A stretch of DNA of 64,000 bases from Streptomyces hoynatensis (lineage in GTDB: Bacteria; Actinomycetota; Actinomycetes; Streptomycetales; Streptomycetaceae): assembly GCF_003626535.1 (NCBI RefSeq), contig NZ_RBAL01000007.1:309424-373423 (forward strand), given 5' to 3'. Below are positions 16,412 to 24,996 of the stretch, in pieces. The notes beneath the pieces are model-generated. The model had not been told where the DNA came from. It did no database searches and worked only from the letters and a program-made list of their open reading frames with translations. A program made the translations under genes and the position numbers. The first letter of the stretch is position 1. The number at the start of each line of letters is the position of its first letter.

Positions 16412-17617
16412 TCACGGCCCGGGGCGGGGCCCCTTCCACCGGGCGAGGGCGCGGGCGAGCAGGTTCAGCAGCATGACGAGCGCGATCAGCACCAGCGCCG
16501 CCGCCCAGGCCCGCTCGTAGGCGGGCTCGGTGCCGAAGGACCACTGCTCGTAGACGTACAGCGGCAGCGAGGACTGGGCGCCGTGGAAGGGGTCGCGGTT
16601 GATCATGTTCGTGCCGAAGACCAGCAGCAGGATCGGCGCGGTCTCCCCCGCGATGCGGGCCAGCGCCAGCATCACGCCGGTGGCGATGCCGCCCGCGCAG
16701 GTGGGCAGCACGACCCGCAGGGTGGTGCGCCACTTCGGCACGCCGAGCGCGAGCGCGGCCTCCCGCAGCTCGTTCGGCACCAGCCGCAGCATCTCCTCGG
16801 TGGAGCGCACGACGATCGGCGTCATCAGGAGGGCCAGGGCGAGGGAACCGGCCAGGCCCGAGTAGCCGAGGTCGAGGATCGTGATCCACAGGCTGAGGAC
16901 GAACAGACCGGCGACGATCGAGGGAATGCCGGCCATCACGTCCACGAAGAAGGTCACCACCGCGGCCAGCCGCCCCCGCCCGTACTCGACGAGGTAGACG
17001 GCGGTCAGCAGGCCCACCGGGAGGGCGAGCAGCGAGGCGAGCAGCACCTGCTCCAGCGTCCCGAGCAGCGCGTGGTAGACCCCGCCGCCGTGCTGCCAGC
17101 TGAGGACGCCGTTCATCGAGTGGGTGAGGAAGTACCCGTCCACGCCGGGCGCCCCGCGGGCCACCGTCTCCCCGACCAGGGCCGCGAGCGGCAGCACGGC
17201 CACGGCGAAGCAGGCCCACACCAGCAGCGCCGCCAGCCGGTCGGCCGCGCGCCTCCTGCCCTCGACGCGCGCGGTGAGGCCGAAGGTGGCGGCCACGAAG
17301 ACGGCGGCGGCGATCAGCCCCCACTGGAGGTGGCTGCTCAGCCGGCAGATCAGGCCGGCGGCCGTGCCCACGGCGAGGGAGCCGGTCAGCAGCGCGGCCA
17401 GGGACCAGCGCGGCAGCCGCGGCGGGCGCAGCACCGGGCGCGGCGCGGGAGGCGGCGCGGCCCCGGGCGGCGCGGGGGACGGCGCGGCCGGGGGCCGGGC
17501 GCCAGGCGCCCCGGCGGGCAGGTCCCGGGTGGGCCCCGGCTCCCCGGGGGGCATGGCGGCGCGGAGGCGTTCCTCCTCGCCCCCCGGGTCCTCGGGCGGG
17601 CGCAGTCGGCCGGTCAC
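16412..17617 (-). CDS. pstA: Phosphate ABC transporter permease PstA
   Basis: 401-residue permease subunit. The first ~85 residues are a Pro/Ala-rich cytosolic extension, longer than in most PstA proteins. Then come two to three hydrophobic segments and the canonical permease core with [15 protein letters not shown] and the EAA loop [20 protein letters not shown] that docks to PstB. GTG 17617 overlaps the pstC stop codon (GTGA). An internal ATG (MPPGEPG) could give a shorter form. It forms the membrane channel with PstC. Confidence 0.95.
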   Translation of the reverse strand: MTGRLRPPEDPGGEEERLRAAMPPGEPGPTRDLPAGAPGARPPAAPSPAPPGAAPPPAPRPVLRPPRLPRWSLAALLTGSLAVGTAAGLICRLSSHLQWGLIAAAVFVAATFGLTARVEGRRRAADRLAALLVWACFAVAVLPLAALVGETVARGAPGVDGYFLTHSMNGVLSWQHGGGVYHALLGTLEQVLLASLLALPVGLLTAVYLVEYGRGRLAAVVTFFVDVMAGIPSIVAGLFVLSLWITILDLGYSGLAGSLALALLMTPIVVRSTEEMLRLVPNELREAALALGVPKWRTTLRVVLPTCAGGIATGVMLALARIAGETAPILLLVFGTNMINRDPFHGAQSSLPLYVYEQWSFGTEPAYERAWAAALVLIALVMLLNLLARALARWKGPRPGP

Positions 17618-18582
17618 AGGGCGGCCCCCGCGTACTCGCGGCGGCGGGCGATGATCAGCCGCGCCGCGCCGTTGACCAGCAGGGTCAGCAGGAACAGCAC
17701 CAGGCCGGAGGCGATGAGCGCGTCCCTGCCCGCCGTGTCGGCCTCCTTGAACTGGCTGGCGATGTTCTGCGCGAACGTGCCGCCGCCCGAGTCGAGCAGG
17801 CTGGCGTGGATCAGGAAGCTCGGCGAGAGCACCGTCGCCACGGCCATCGTCTCGCCGAGCGCCCGGCCCAGGCCCAGCATCGAGGCGCTGACGATGCCGG
17901 AGCGGCCGAAGGGCAGCACCGTCATCCTGACCACCTCCCAGCGGGTCGCCCCCAGCGCCAGGGCCGCCTCCTGGGTGGCCCTGGGGGTCTGGCGGAACAC
18001 CTCCCGGGTGACGCTGGTGACGATCGGCAGGATCATCACGGCGAGCAGGATGCCCACCGTCATCAGGGAACGGGCGGGCGCCCCCGCGTAGGAGAGGACC
18101 CCGGTCCAGCCGAACGCGCCGTCCAGCCACTCGTAGCAGCCGGTCAGGCGCGGCACCAGGTAGAGCGCGCCCCACAGCCCGTACACGATGCTGGGCACCG
18201 CGGCGAGCAGGTCGACGAGCCAGGCGATCGGGGCGGCGAGCCGGCGCGGGGCGTAGTGGGTGAGGAACAGCGCGATGCCGACGGCCACCGGCACCGCGAG
18301 CAGCATGGCGATCAGGGAGCTCGCGGCCGTGCCGAAGAGCAGCACGGCGATGCCGAACTCCGGGTCCTCCCCGCCGGTGCGCCACTCGAAGGTGGTGAGG
18401 AAGTTGCCCTCGTCCTCGCGCAGGGCCAGGGTGGCGCGCACCGTGAGGAAGACGGCGACCGCGGCCATGGTCAGCAGCAGCGTGATCCCCGAGCCCTTGG
18501 CCAGCCCGGCGAAGATCCGGTCCCCCAGGCGCGCGGCGCGCCGGCTCGCCCCTCCGGGGTGCCGCTGGGTCGTCGCGTTCAT
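17614..18582 (-). CDS. pstC: Phosphate ABC transporter permease PstC
   Basis: 322-residue inner-membrane permease with about six helices. The family segments [18 protein letters not shown] and the EAA loop [22 protein letters not shown] are present, and the end [18 protein letters not shown] matches PstC. ATG 18582 lies 20 bases after the pstS stop, and its own stop overlaps the GTG of pstA, so translation is coupled. It pairs with PstA to form the phosphate channel. Confidence 0.96.
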   Translation of the reverse strand: MNATTQRHPGGASRRAARLGDRIFAGLAKGSGITLLLTMAAVAVFLTVRATLALREDEGNFLTTFEWRTGGEDPEFGIAVLLFGTAASSLIAMLLAVPVAVGIALFLTHYAPRRLAAPIAWLVDLLAAVPSIVYGLWGALYLVPRLTGCYEWLDGAFGWTGVLSYAGAPARSLMTVGILLAVMILPIVTSVTREVFRQTPRATQEAALALGATRWEVVRMTVLPFGRSGIVSASMLGLGRALGETMAVATVLSPSFLIHASLLDSGGGTFAQNIASQFKEADTAGRDALIASGLVLFLLTLLVNGAARLIIARRREYAGAAL

Positions 18583-18602
18583 GAGGTCGGGTCCCGCTCG
18601 CT

Positions 18603-19718
18603 CTAGGCCAGGGCGTCGACGCGCCGGCGTACCTGCTGGATGGTGGCGGCCGGGATCGGCGCGTAGTCGATGCCGGCCAGGGCCCGCTGCCCCGCGTCCC
18701 CCGCGGCGTAGCGGAGGAAGGCCCTGACCTGCTCCAGGCTGCCCGGTCTGTTGCCGCGGTCGCAGAGGATCTCGTAGGTCACCAGGACGATGGGGTAGCG
18801 GCCCGCTTCGTGCGTGGCGTAGTCGAGGGTGAGGGCCAGGTCCCCGCCGCCGGGCCGCGCGCCGGACAGCGCCCGGGAGGCCGCGGTGACGGTGGCGGCC
18901 ACGGGGCTGCCCGCGCCGGTGTCGAGGCGGGCGGTGCTGATGCCGTTGCGGTGGGCGTAGGAGAGCTCGAAGTAGGAGATCGCGCCCTCGTACCGCTTGA
19001 CCATGCCGACCAGGTTCGAGGAGCCGTCGGCCGACTGCCCGCCCCGGCCGCGCCAGGTCTTGCCGGGGGCGTGGCGCCAGGCTTCGGGGGCCGCGGCGTG
19101 CAGGTAGGCGGTGAAGTTGTCGGTGGTGCCTGAGCCGTCCGAGCGATGGAAGGGCGTGATCGGCAGGTCGGGCAGGCGGGCGTGCGGGTTGAGCGCGGCG
19201 ATGGCGGGGTCGTTCCAGCGCGTGATCCCGGAGTCGAAGATCCGGGCCATCGTGGGCGCGTCGAGCATCAGGTCCTCGACGCCCGGCAGGTGGTACCCCA
19301 CGGCGATCGGCCCGGCGACCAGCGGCAGGTGAACGGCCCGCCCGCCGTCGGCGCAGACGGAGCGGGACTCGGCGATCTCCTCCTCGGACAGCACCGAGTC
19401 CGAGCCGGCGAAGGCGGTGGTGCCCTGGAGGAACTCCTGCACCCCGGCGCCTGAGCCGGTCGCCTTGTAGGTGACCTGGCCGCCCGGGCAGCTGGCCTGG
19501 TAGGTGTTCACCCAGACCTCCATCGCGTTGGCCTGGGCGCTGGAGCCCGAGGCGAGCAGCGCGCCCTCGGGGCCGCAGCGCAGGTTCTCCTCGGTGAAGT
19601 CCAGGGCACCGGGAAGGCCCGAGTTGTCGTCGGTGCCGCAGCCCGTGAGGGCCAGCGCGCCGGAGACGAGGACGGCCGCGCCCAGGCGCCGCCCCACCGT
19701 CGCGCTGTTCCTTCCCAT
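18603..19718 (-). CDS. pstS: Phosphate-binding lipoprotein PstS
   Basis: Extracytoplasmic phosphate receptor of the Pst system, ~371 residues. A lipoprotein signal peptide (GRRLGAAVLVSGALALTGC) puts the lipidated Cys near residue 27. The phosphate-site signatures follow: ASGSSAQANAMEVW, TAFAGSDSVLSEEEI and HRSDGSGTTDNFTAYL. The start is ambiguous: ATG 19718 or ATG 19730, which adds four residues; neither has a strong ribosome binding site. First gene of pstSCAB. Candidate PHO-box repeats lie just upstream, consistent with PhoP control under phosphate limitation. Confidence 0.95.
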   Translation of the reverse strand: MGRNSATVGRRLGAAVLVSGALALTGCGTDDNSGLPGALDFTEENLRCGPEGALLASGSSAQANAMEVWVNTYQASCPGGQVTYKATGSGAGVQEFLQGTTAFAGSDSVLSEEEIAESRSVCADGGRAVHLPLVAGPIAVGYHLPGVEDLMLDAPTMARIFDSGITRWNDPAIAALNPHARLPDLPITPFHRSDGSGTTDNFTAYLHAAAPEAWRHAPGKTWRGRGGQSADGSSNLVGMVKRYEGAISYFELSYAHRNGISTARLDTGAGSPVAATVTAASRALSGARPGGGDLALTLDYATHEAGRYPIVLVTYEILCDRGNRPGSLEQVRAFLRYAAGDAGQRALAGIDYAPIPAATIQQVRRRVDALA

Positions 19719-19723
19719 GACCC

Positions 19724-19780
19724 CATTCATACCTGAATGTAGATTGACCAGGTGAAGTGAATAGCGGCCATATGTGAAGA
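19724..19780 (-). promoter_or_regulatory. Candidate PHO box / pstS promoter
   Basis: Read on the minus strand, TTCAC-type motifs recur in this AT-richer region: TTCACATATGG, then two further TTCAC motifs, one of them 22 bases (two 11-base turns) away, and an adjacent pair GGTCAATCTAC/ATTCAGGTATG in 11-base register. Streptomyces PhoP binds 11-base direct repeats with a GTTCACC-like core. The match is partial, so this is a candidate only. Confidence 0.5.
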
Positions 19781-19856
19781 GCAGGTGACTCAATGCGTCG
19801 GTGCGGCCGCCCGGAGTCGCCTCGGCCCCCCACTCGGCCCCCACGCTTCGTTACGC

Positions 19857-19875
19857 TATACCCAGCAGGGGTATA
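19857..19875. promoter_or_regulatory. CsoR operator
   Basis: TATACCC (19857-19863) and GGGTATA (19869-19875) form a dyad over a 5-base spacer, closely matching the ATACCC-n-GGGTAT sites bound by copper-sensing CsoR repressors. It lies 30 bases before the csoR start codon and overlaps likely -10 sequence. Confidence 0.85.
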
Positions 19876-19904
19876 TACGGCCAAAACAGTCCAGGAGGAC
19901 GAAT

Positions 19905-20279
19905 ATGGGTGCGATCGAGACGGTCCACGGGGCCGGGGCCGGGGCCGCGGAGGCCGCCGACGCGCCGGAGGCCGGCGCCGGGGCCGGCGTGACGGGGCCG
20001 CACGGCTACAGCAAGGACAAGGACGCCCACCTGAAGCGGCTGCGCCGGATCGAGGGGCAGATCCGCGGCCTGCAGCGGATGGTCGAGGAGGACGTCTACT
20101 GCATCGACATACTCACCCAGGTCTCGGCCTCGACCAAGGCCCTGCAGTCCTTCGCCCTGCAATTGCTTGAGGAGCACCTGCGGCACTGCGTGGCGCACGC
20201 GGTCGAGCGGGGCGGGCCCGAGGTGGACGCCAAGGTGGCCGAGGCCACCGCCGCGATCGCCCGCCTGCTGCGCACCTGA
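19905..20279 (+). CDS. csoR: CsoR-type copper-sensing repressor
   Basis: 124-residue all-helical repressor. The metal ligands of copper-sensing CsoR are visible as Cys66 (VYCIDIL), His91 and Cys95 (EEHLRHC), the C-H-C set that distinguishes copper sensors from other members of the CsoR/RcnR family. The DNA-binding helices include HLKRLRRIEGQIRGLQRM. An Ala/Gly-rich N-terminal extension of ~35 residues is unusual in length. ATG 19905 has a strong AGGAGG. Cu(I) binding would release DNA. No copper ATPase or chaperone gene adjoins it here, so targets besides itself must lie elsewhere. Confidence 0.92.
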   Translation: MGAIETVHGAGAGAAEAADAPEAGAGAGVTGPHGYSKDKDAHLKRLRRIEGQIRGLQRMVEEDVYCIDILTQVSASTKALQSFALQLLEEHLRHCVAHAVERGGPEVDAKVAEATAAIARLLRT

Positions 20280-20280
20280 G

Positions 20281-20310
20281 GCGCGCCGCCCTCCGGCGGC
20301 GGGGGCGCGC
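20281..20310. terminator. GC-rich hairpin after csoR
   Basis: GCGCGCC (20281-20287) pairs with GGCGCGC (20304-20310), with a second inner stem GCC/GGC. It separates csoR from the convergent lipoprotein gene ending at 20335. Confidence 0.55.
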
Positions 20311-20334
20311 CGGCGCCGTGGCGGTCGCGGCGGC

Positions 20335-21126
20335 TCAGGCGACGGCCCCCGCGTAGACCTCGGCGGGCTCGGGCAGCACGACGCGCACCGGCGCCCCGAA
20401 GTCGTACAGCGTCACCGTCGAGGCCACGGCCACGCCCTCGCCGCCGCGCGCGAAGCTGAACTGGTGCCTGACCTCCCGCAGCAGGCCGCGCTCGTCGAAG
20501 TAGGCGTCGAAGGGCACGTCCCGCTCGGTGAAGCCGCCGACGGCCACGGCCAGTTGCTCGCGCCACTCCCCCGTGGCCAGCTCGGCCGCCGCCGCGATGT
20601 CCGTCACCCCGCGGTAGTGGCGCAGCCGCTCGCCGTTGACCTCGCTCTCGCCCAGGTCGGCGGCGTGCGCCACCCCGCGCAGCAGCTCGGCCGCGGTGAT
20701 CGGATCGGTGGCGCCGCCGGTGACGAGGTTCCCGTCGGCGAGGGTGGTGACGTCGACCTGCACCCACTTGTCCGGGGGCACCCCCGCGCCGCGGTTCTTC
20801 ATGTAGAGCTCGCCCGGCACGAACAGCTCGGTGACCGGCCGGCCCTCGGGCAGGGTGATCCGCAGCTCGCCCAGCCGCCGCCCGTAGTCGAAGCCGCCCT
20901 CGCCGTGCAGGGTGATCCTGGTGCCGCCCGAGGCCATCTGCATCGCGGTGGCCGCCTGGGAGGTGCCGGCGGCGGCGAGCACGTCCGCGGCCTGCCTGAT
21001 GATCTCCCTGACGTCGTGCCGCTGCGCGGCGGCCCCGGTGCGCGAACAGCCGCAGACCGCAAGCGCCAGCCCGGCCGCCAGCAGGCGGAGCATCGCGTTC
21101 CGGCGTTCGCGCCGCGGCTGCCTCAT
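20335..21126 (-). CDS. Putative lipoprotein, LppX/LprG- or LolA-like fold
   Basis: 263-residue predicted lipoprotein. The signal MLRLLAAGLALAVCGCS has a Cys at the end of the hydrophobic core, a slightly irregular lipobox. The mature part alternates strands and shows patterns typical of LolA-like or LppX/LprAFG-like lipid-binding half-barrels (GGTRITLHGEGGFDYG, LYMKNRGAGVPPDKWVQVDV, YFDERGLLREVRHQFSF). ATG 21126 or the internal ATG 21093 could be the start; the latter gives a more usual signal peptide. Homologues in actinobacteria carry lipids or have unknown roles. It is divergent from the 60-residue gene that follows. Confidence 0.72.
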   Translation of the reverse strand: MRQPRRERRNAMLRLLAAGLALAVCGCSRTGAAAQRHDVREIIRQAADVLAAAGTSQAATAMQMASGGTRITLHGEGGFDYGRRLGELRITLPEGRPVTELFVPGELYMKNRGAGVPPDKWVQVDVTTLADGNLVTGGATDPITAAELLRGVAHAADLGESEVNGERLRHYRGVTDIAAAAELATGEWREQLAVAVGGFTERDVPFDAYFDERGLLREVRHQFSFARGGEGVAVASTVTLYDFGAPVRVVLPEPAEVYAGAVA

Positions 21127-21207
21127 GACCGGCCGGCACCCCCAAGAACCGTCGTATCGGATTCGTACCGCCTAACGAGACCCGGAGGGGGCCGTTACGG
21201 TGGAAAG

Positions 21208-21390
21208 GTGGACGACCAGGGTGAACCAGAGCCGCCGCAGACCGTCCCGGAGACCGGGCACCGGATATCGCTGCGCGAGCGCGGCCCCTTCCTCGCGCCG
21301 AGCTGCACCTGCGGCTGGTACGGCCCGGCCCGCAGATCGCGGCCGCTGGCGCGGCAGGAGGCGGCGGCGCACGTGGCGGCCGCCACCTGA
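21208..21390 (+). CDS. Small conserved hypothetical protein (60 residues)
   Basis: Short hydrophilic protein with a central SCTCGWYGPARRS motif (Cys-x-Cys) and an Ala/His-rich end. GTG 21208 has GGAAAG directly upstream. The C-terminal pattern (REAAAHV-like) resembles small Streptomyces proteins of unknown function that I recall in many genomes. The two cysteines might bind a metal, but nothing else supports that. It faces away from the lipoprotein gene and towards the PAP2 gene. Confidence 0.6.
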   Translation: MDDQGEPEPPQTVPETGHRISLRERGPFLAPSCTCGWYGPARRSRPLARQEAAAHVAAAT

Positions 21391-21459
21391 GCGTTCGGCT
21401 CCTGCCGCCCGGGGGCGCCGCGGTTCGCGGGCCTCGGGCCGCGCGTCCCCCGTCGCGCC

Positions 21460-21540
21460 GGGCCCCGTCGCTCCTGGGTCACGCCTCCCCGGTCGCTCCG
21501 GGCCGCGTCGCCTCGGGCCCCGTCGTTCCGGGCCCCGTCG
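21460..21540. repeat. GGGCCCCGTCG short repeats
   Basis: The 11-mer GGGCCCCGTCG occurs at 21460, 21515 and 21530, with related degenerate copies between. The last two are 15 bases apart, in tandem with GTTCC. Non-coding spacer between two convergent genes. Confidence 0.6.
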
Positions 21541-21556
21541 TTCCGTCCGCGTCGCC

Positions 21557-22288
21557 TCAGGCGGCAAGCCCCGGGTCGGCGGAGGGCCGCGGCTCGGGGC
21601 GGCCCGAGGGACGCTGCCCGGCCCCGTCCTCCCCGGCGGCACCGGCGGCCCCGGCCTCGCCTGCCGCACCGGCCGGCGCCTGCGGCCTGGCGATCCAGCC
21701 GAGCCAGCGGGTGCGGGCCCCCGCCCGCACCAGCGGGGGCAGCACGGCCATCGCCGGCGGGGCGAAGAGGAGGGCCGAGGCGGTGCCGAGCGCGAAGCCG
21801 CCGATCACGTCCGTGGGGTAGTGGACGGCGAGCAGCACCCGGGCCAGCCCCTGGCACAGGGCGAGCGCGAAGGCGACCAGGCCGAGGGTGCGGTGCACGA
21901 GGAAGAGCGCGACCGCGATCGCCATGGCGATGCCCGCGTGGTCGCTGACGAAGGAGTAGCCGGTCTTCCCGTCGACGAGGGGTTCGAGGTCGGGATGGTC
22001 GACGAACGGCCTGGGCCGGGCGACGAAGTCCCGGATCGGCATGTTCACCAGCCAGGTGACAGCGGCGGCCGGCCCGGCCCACAGCACCCCGGCCACGGCG
22101 GTGGGGGCGTCGGGCCGGCGGCGGACGAGGAACCAGGCGAGGACGATCAGGAGGACCAGCGCCAGGGGGAGGCCGGTCTCGCCGAGGAAGGAGGCGGTGC
22201 GCGCGGCCCAGCCGGGCAGCCGGCCGGCGAAGTCGTTGAACTCGTAGAGGACGTCGAGTTCGGCGTCGGTGTTGTCCAGTCCAGCCAT
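21557..22288 (-). CDS. PAP2-superfamily phosphatase (lipid phosphatase)
   Basis: 243-residue membrane protein with 5-6 helices and a PAP2 active site: RDFVARPRP (motif 1), SFVSDHA (motif 2, with Asp where PSGH has Gly) and ARVLLAVHYPTDVIGG (motif 3, with catalytic His). Such enzymes dephosphorylate phosphatidate or undecaprenyl diphosphate at the outer membrane face; the BcrC-like lipid-carrier role is plausible but unproven. The C-terminal ~45 residues are Gly/Ala/Pro-rich. The start at 22288 lies downstream of a 218-base gap containing a hairpin. Confidence 0.88.
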   Translation of the reverse strand: MAGLDNTDAELDVLYEFNDFAGRLPGWAARTASFLGETGLPLALVLLIVLAWFLVRRRPDAPTAVAGVLWAGPAAAVTWLVNMPIRDFVARPRPFVDHPDLEPLVDGKTGYSFVSDHAGIAMAIAVALFLVHRTLGLVAFALALCQGLARVLLAVHYPTDVIGGFALGTASALLFAPPAMAVLPPLVRAGARTRWLGWIARPQAPAGAAGEAGAAGAAGEDGAGQRPSGRPEPRPSADPGLAA

Positions 22289-22322
22289 GTGCCGTTGCGG
22301 CCCCTTCGTGCTGTGGGGGAAA

Positions 22323-22342
22323 CCCCGCCGCGGACGGCGGGG
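22323..22342. terminator. Hairpin between NlpC/P60 gene and PAP2 gene
   Basis: CCCCGCCG (22323-22330) and CGGCGGGG (22335-22342) form a perfect stem with a CGGA loop; on the minus strand a short T-run follows. It could terminate the NlpC/P60 transcript or attenuate PAP2. Confidence 0.55.
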
Positions 22343-22506
22343 CTAAGGAGCCCCTGTTCCGGTCAGGAAACGCCAAGAACATCCCCCTTGATGCCGGGGT
22401 CCATCGAAAGATCACCACAGCGTTATCGAACAGCAACGCGTCATCGAGCATTGACGCAGCTCAACGCGCGACTACTGCCCATGGCCTGACCGAACGTGAC
22501 GGGGTG

Positions 22507-23493
22507 TCACCCTCCCGTGGGGCGGGTCGCCCCAAAGTAGTCCGGGGAATCTATCGGGTCAAAGCGGATCTTCGCTCCGGTGTAGGGCGCGTCGATCATG
22601 TACCCGCCCCCGATGTAGAGCCCGACGTGGTGGATGCTCCGCGGGTCCTGAAGATCATATGCGAAGAAGACCAGGTCACCGGGCATCAGCTGGTCCCGCG
22701 CCGGGTGCGGGCCCGCGTTCCACTGGTCGTTGGCGACCCGGGGCAGCGTGATGCCCACCGAGGCGTAGGAGGCCCTGGTCAGCCCCGAGCAGTCGAAGCG
22801 CCCGCCGTCCTCCGGCGTGCCGTCGCCGCCCCACAGGTACTCGGTGCCGAGCTTCCCCTGCGCGAAGGCGATGGCGCCCGCGGCCTGTTGCAGCGGCGGC
22901 AGGCGCTGCTCCGCGGGGGTGGCGGCGAAGCTGCGGGCCGCCTCGCGGATGATGCGCACGTAGTTCCTGGTCTCCGCGATGTCGGGCACGCCGCCCGCCT
23001 GGATGACGCGGTAGGGGCCGGCGTTGTAGGCCGCGAGCATGTTGTCGGTCGGGTCCCCCGGCACGTCGCGCAACTGCTCGGCCAGGGTGCAGTCGTAGCG
23101 CGCGGCGGAGGGGATGGCGTCGGCCGGGTCCCAGATGTCCGCGACCCCGTCGCCGTTGGCGTCGAAGCCGTGCACGGCCCAGGTGCTCGGGATGAACTGC
23201 GCGATGCCCCTGGCGTCGGCCGCGCTGACCGCGTCCGGCCGCCAGCCGCTCTCCTGGTGGAGCTGGGCCGCCAGCACGGCCGGGCTGAGCGCCTGGCAGC
23301 TGTTGCCCCAGTCCTGCACCAGCCGCTCGTACTCGGGGGGCACCGTGTTCGGCGCGAGCCGCCCCTCGGCCGCGGTCCTGCCGCCGCCGCCGAGGAGCCC
23401 GGCCGCCGCCCCGTAGACGCCGACGACGAGCAGCGCCATGAACCCGCACAGGGCGAGGAACCCCAGGCCGGCGACCAGCGCGACCCTCCGCAT
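22507..23493 (-). CDS. Lytic transglycosylase / NlpC-P60 endopeptidase
   Basis: 328-residue bifunctional cell-wall hydrolase anchored or exported by an N-terminal hydrophobic segment (residues ~4-33). Residues ~65-190 are a transglycosylase domain with Glu81 (AQLHQESGW) and the NMLAAYNAGP motif, which cuts glycan strands. Residues ~205-328 are an NlpC/P60 domain with Cys235 (RFDCSGLT) and His289 (IHHVGLYIGGG), which cuts stem peptides; the third catalytic position appears to be Asp301. ATG 23493 is preferred to the upstream TTG. VirB1-like enzymes of this architecture open peptidoglycan for DNA transfer in conjugative elements, but chromosomal copies also exist. Confidence 0.92.
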   Translation of the reverse strand: MRRVALVAGLGFLALCGFMALLVVGVYGAAAGLLGGGGRTAAEGRLAPNTVPPEYERLVQDWGNSCQALSPAVLAAQLHQESGWRPDAVSAADARGIAQFIPSTWAVHGFDANGDGVADIWDPADAIPSAARYDCTLAEQLRDVPGDPTDNMLAAYNAGPYRVIQAGGVPDIAETRNYVRIIREAARSFAATPAEQRLPPLQQAAGAIAFAQGKLGTEYLWGGDGTPEDGGRFDCSGLTRASYASVGITLPRVANDQWNAGPHPARDQLMPGDLVFFAYDLQDPRSIHHVGLYIGGGYMIDAPYTGAKIRFDPIDSPDYFGATRPTGG

Positions 23494-23736
23494 CCCCAAC
23501 AGCCCTCATTCCGCATCAGGTCGGCGGCACGGCCCCGACGACAGTCCACAGGAACGCCCAGGCGGCCGGCGCGGGCTCCCGGTGCGGGAAGCCCTGCGGA
23601 CGCCGAGGGCCCCGACGGGGACGAGGACGTGACGTCCCCTCAGGGCTCCCCCATAGTCTCGCGCCCGGGCGAGGCGGCGAAAGGGCCGGTGGCGAACGCC
23701 GCACGGGCGGGCGCGCCCGCCCCGCGCGGGGAGCCC

Positions 23737-24159
23737 TCAGTCCGGGACGGGGGCCAGCTCGGCCCACAGGGCCTTGCCCTCGCCCGGCGTGCCGTACTGG
23801 CCCCAGTCGGTGGCGATGGCCGCCACGATCAGCAGGCCACGGCCGTCCTCGCGGTCGGGCGCGGGCAGCACCGGGTTCACCGGCACGCGGTCGCTCCCCT
23901 CGTCCCACACGGTGATCCGCAGCCGCTCGCGCCCGGCGTACCACGCGACCCGGAAGCCGAGCGGGCCCCTGCCGTGCCGCACCGCGTTCGTCACCAGCTC
24001 GCTGGCGAGCAGCCCCGCCTGATCGGCCAGGAAGGGCAGCCCGTACGCCCGGACCGCACTCGCGGCCGACACCCGGCACAGCCTCGGGGCGCGCAGGTCG
24101 GGGTCGAGCCTGACGCTCACCTCCCAGTCCCGGGCACGGGAGGCGGCTTGCTTCGTCAT
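23737..24159 (-). CDS. RsbW-like ATP-binding protein (HATPase_c)
   Basis: 140-residue histidine-kinase-like ATPase of the anti-sigma/RsbW type common in Streptomyces. The N-box ELVTNAVRHG, the G1-box VWDEGSD and the G2 region EDGRGLLIVAAIATDWG are intact. ATG 24159 gives the standard length; extension further upstream runs into repeats. These proteins usually sequester sigma factors or phosphorylate anti-sigma antagonists, but most Streptomyces copies have no known partner. No partner gene is adjacent. Confidence 0.85.
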   Translation of the reverse strand: MTKQAASRARDWEVSVRLDPDLRAPRLCRVSAASAVRAYGLPFLADQAGLLASELVTNAVRHGRGPLGFRVAWYAGRERLRITVWDEGSDRVPVNPVLPAPDREDGRGLLIVAAIATDWGQYGTPGEGKALWAELAPVPD

Positions 24160-24200
24160 CACGGCCAAGGCGGGCCTCCGTCGGTGCGGCGAGGACGAAC

Positions 24201-24244
24201 GGACAGGAACGGACGGACAGAAACCAGCGGACAGGAACGGACGG
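24201..24244. repeat. 16-base direct repeat, 2 copies
   Basis: GGACAGGAACGGACGG occurs at 24201-24216 and 24229-24244, 28 bases apart, within a wider run of GGACGGGCGGGTACGG-like sequence. Confidence 0.8.
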
Positions 24245-24430
24245 GCGGGTACGGACGAGCGGAAACGGGCGGGCGGGTACGCGGCGAGTGGGGAGGGGAC
24301 GCGTGGTGCGGGGAACGGGAACGGCGGAGCGGGCGGGCGCCGGGGCCGCACGCGAGCGAGCGAGGCCGCACGCGGCCGGGCGGGAACGGCCGGGGGTCGG
24401 GCGGTACACGGACGAGACGGACGGGACAGC

Positions 24431-24475
24431 GCAGACAGCGCAGACAGCGGAGCCAGCGCAGACGGCGGAGACAGA
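24431..24475. repeat. 9-base tandem repeat, 5 copies
   Basis: GCAGACAGC is repeated head to tail: two exact copies (24431-24448), then GGAGCCAGC, GCAGACGGC and GGAGACAGA. Non-coding on both strands as far as I can judge. Confidence 0.8.
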
Positions 24476-24996
24476 CGAAGCGGACGAGACGGGCGCAGGG
24501 GCGGTCGGGGCGGGCGGGCCGCCGCGGGACGCGGACGGCGCCCTTGCCGCCTTCCCTGCCACGAAGGGTGCTTGGTTCTGCACATACGGTAGAGGGCGCC
24601 CCTCGCCGCGGTCCACCCCGGGGGCCGCACGCGGGCGCCGGCCCGGCGGCGCGGCACGCGATTCAGGCCAGCCCGCACCGCCCCACCCGCCTCGCACGTG
24701 AGCCGCAGGCCGCCCCGACCTGCCGAAACGTCAGGAAACCCGCCGTCAGCCGGGGCGTTCGAGACGGCGCGAGAGGGCCGGGAGGCCGACGGGCGTCGGC
24801 GCGCGGTGGGCGGCCGGGGTGGCGTACCGGCGCCCAAGGGGCGCGCGGCCACGGGACGTTGGGCGGCGATTCGGGGCAACCCGGGCCGCGGCGTCGCGTT
24901 GCCCACACCTCGCCGTTCCGTAGCGCTCCGACTCGGCTTCTGTCAGTCAGGCGTGGCACAATCCACAGAAGGAGTGGAACGAGCGCCAGTTGGGCG

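Larger units (their letters stand above)
24160..24996. other. Gene-free, repeat-rich gap of 837 bases
   Basis: No coding frame here has both Streptomyces-like codon use and a recognisable protein. The left half is purine-rich with direct repeats (see separate entries). The right half holds the promoter region of the small membrane protein, including an inverted repeat CTTCTGT near 24938 and ACAGAAG near 24965 that flanks a CACAAT -10-like hexamer. Long open frames on the minus strand are low-complexity and are taken as non-coding. Confidence 0.6.
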
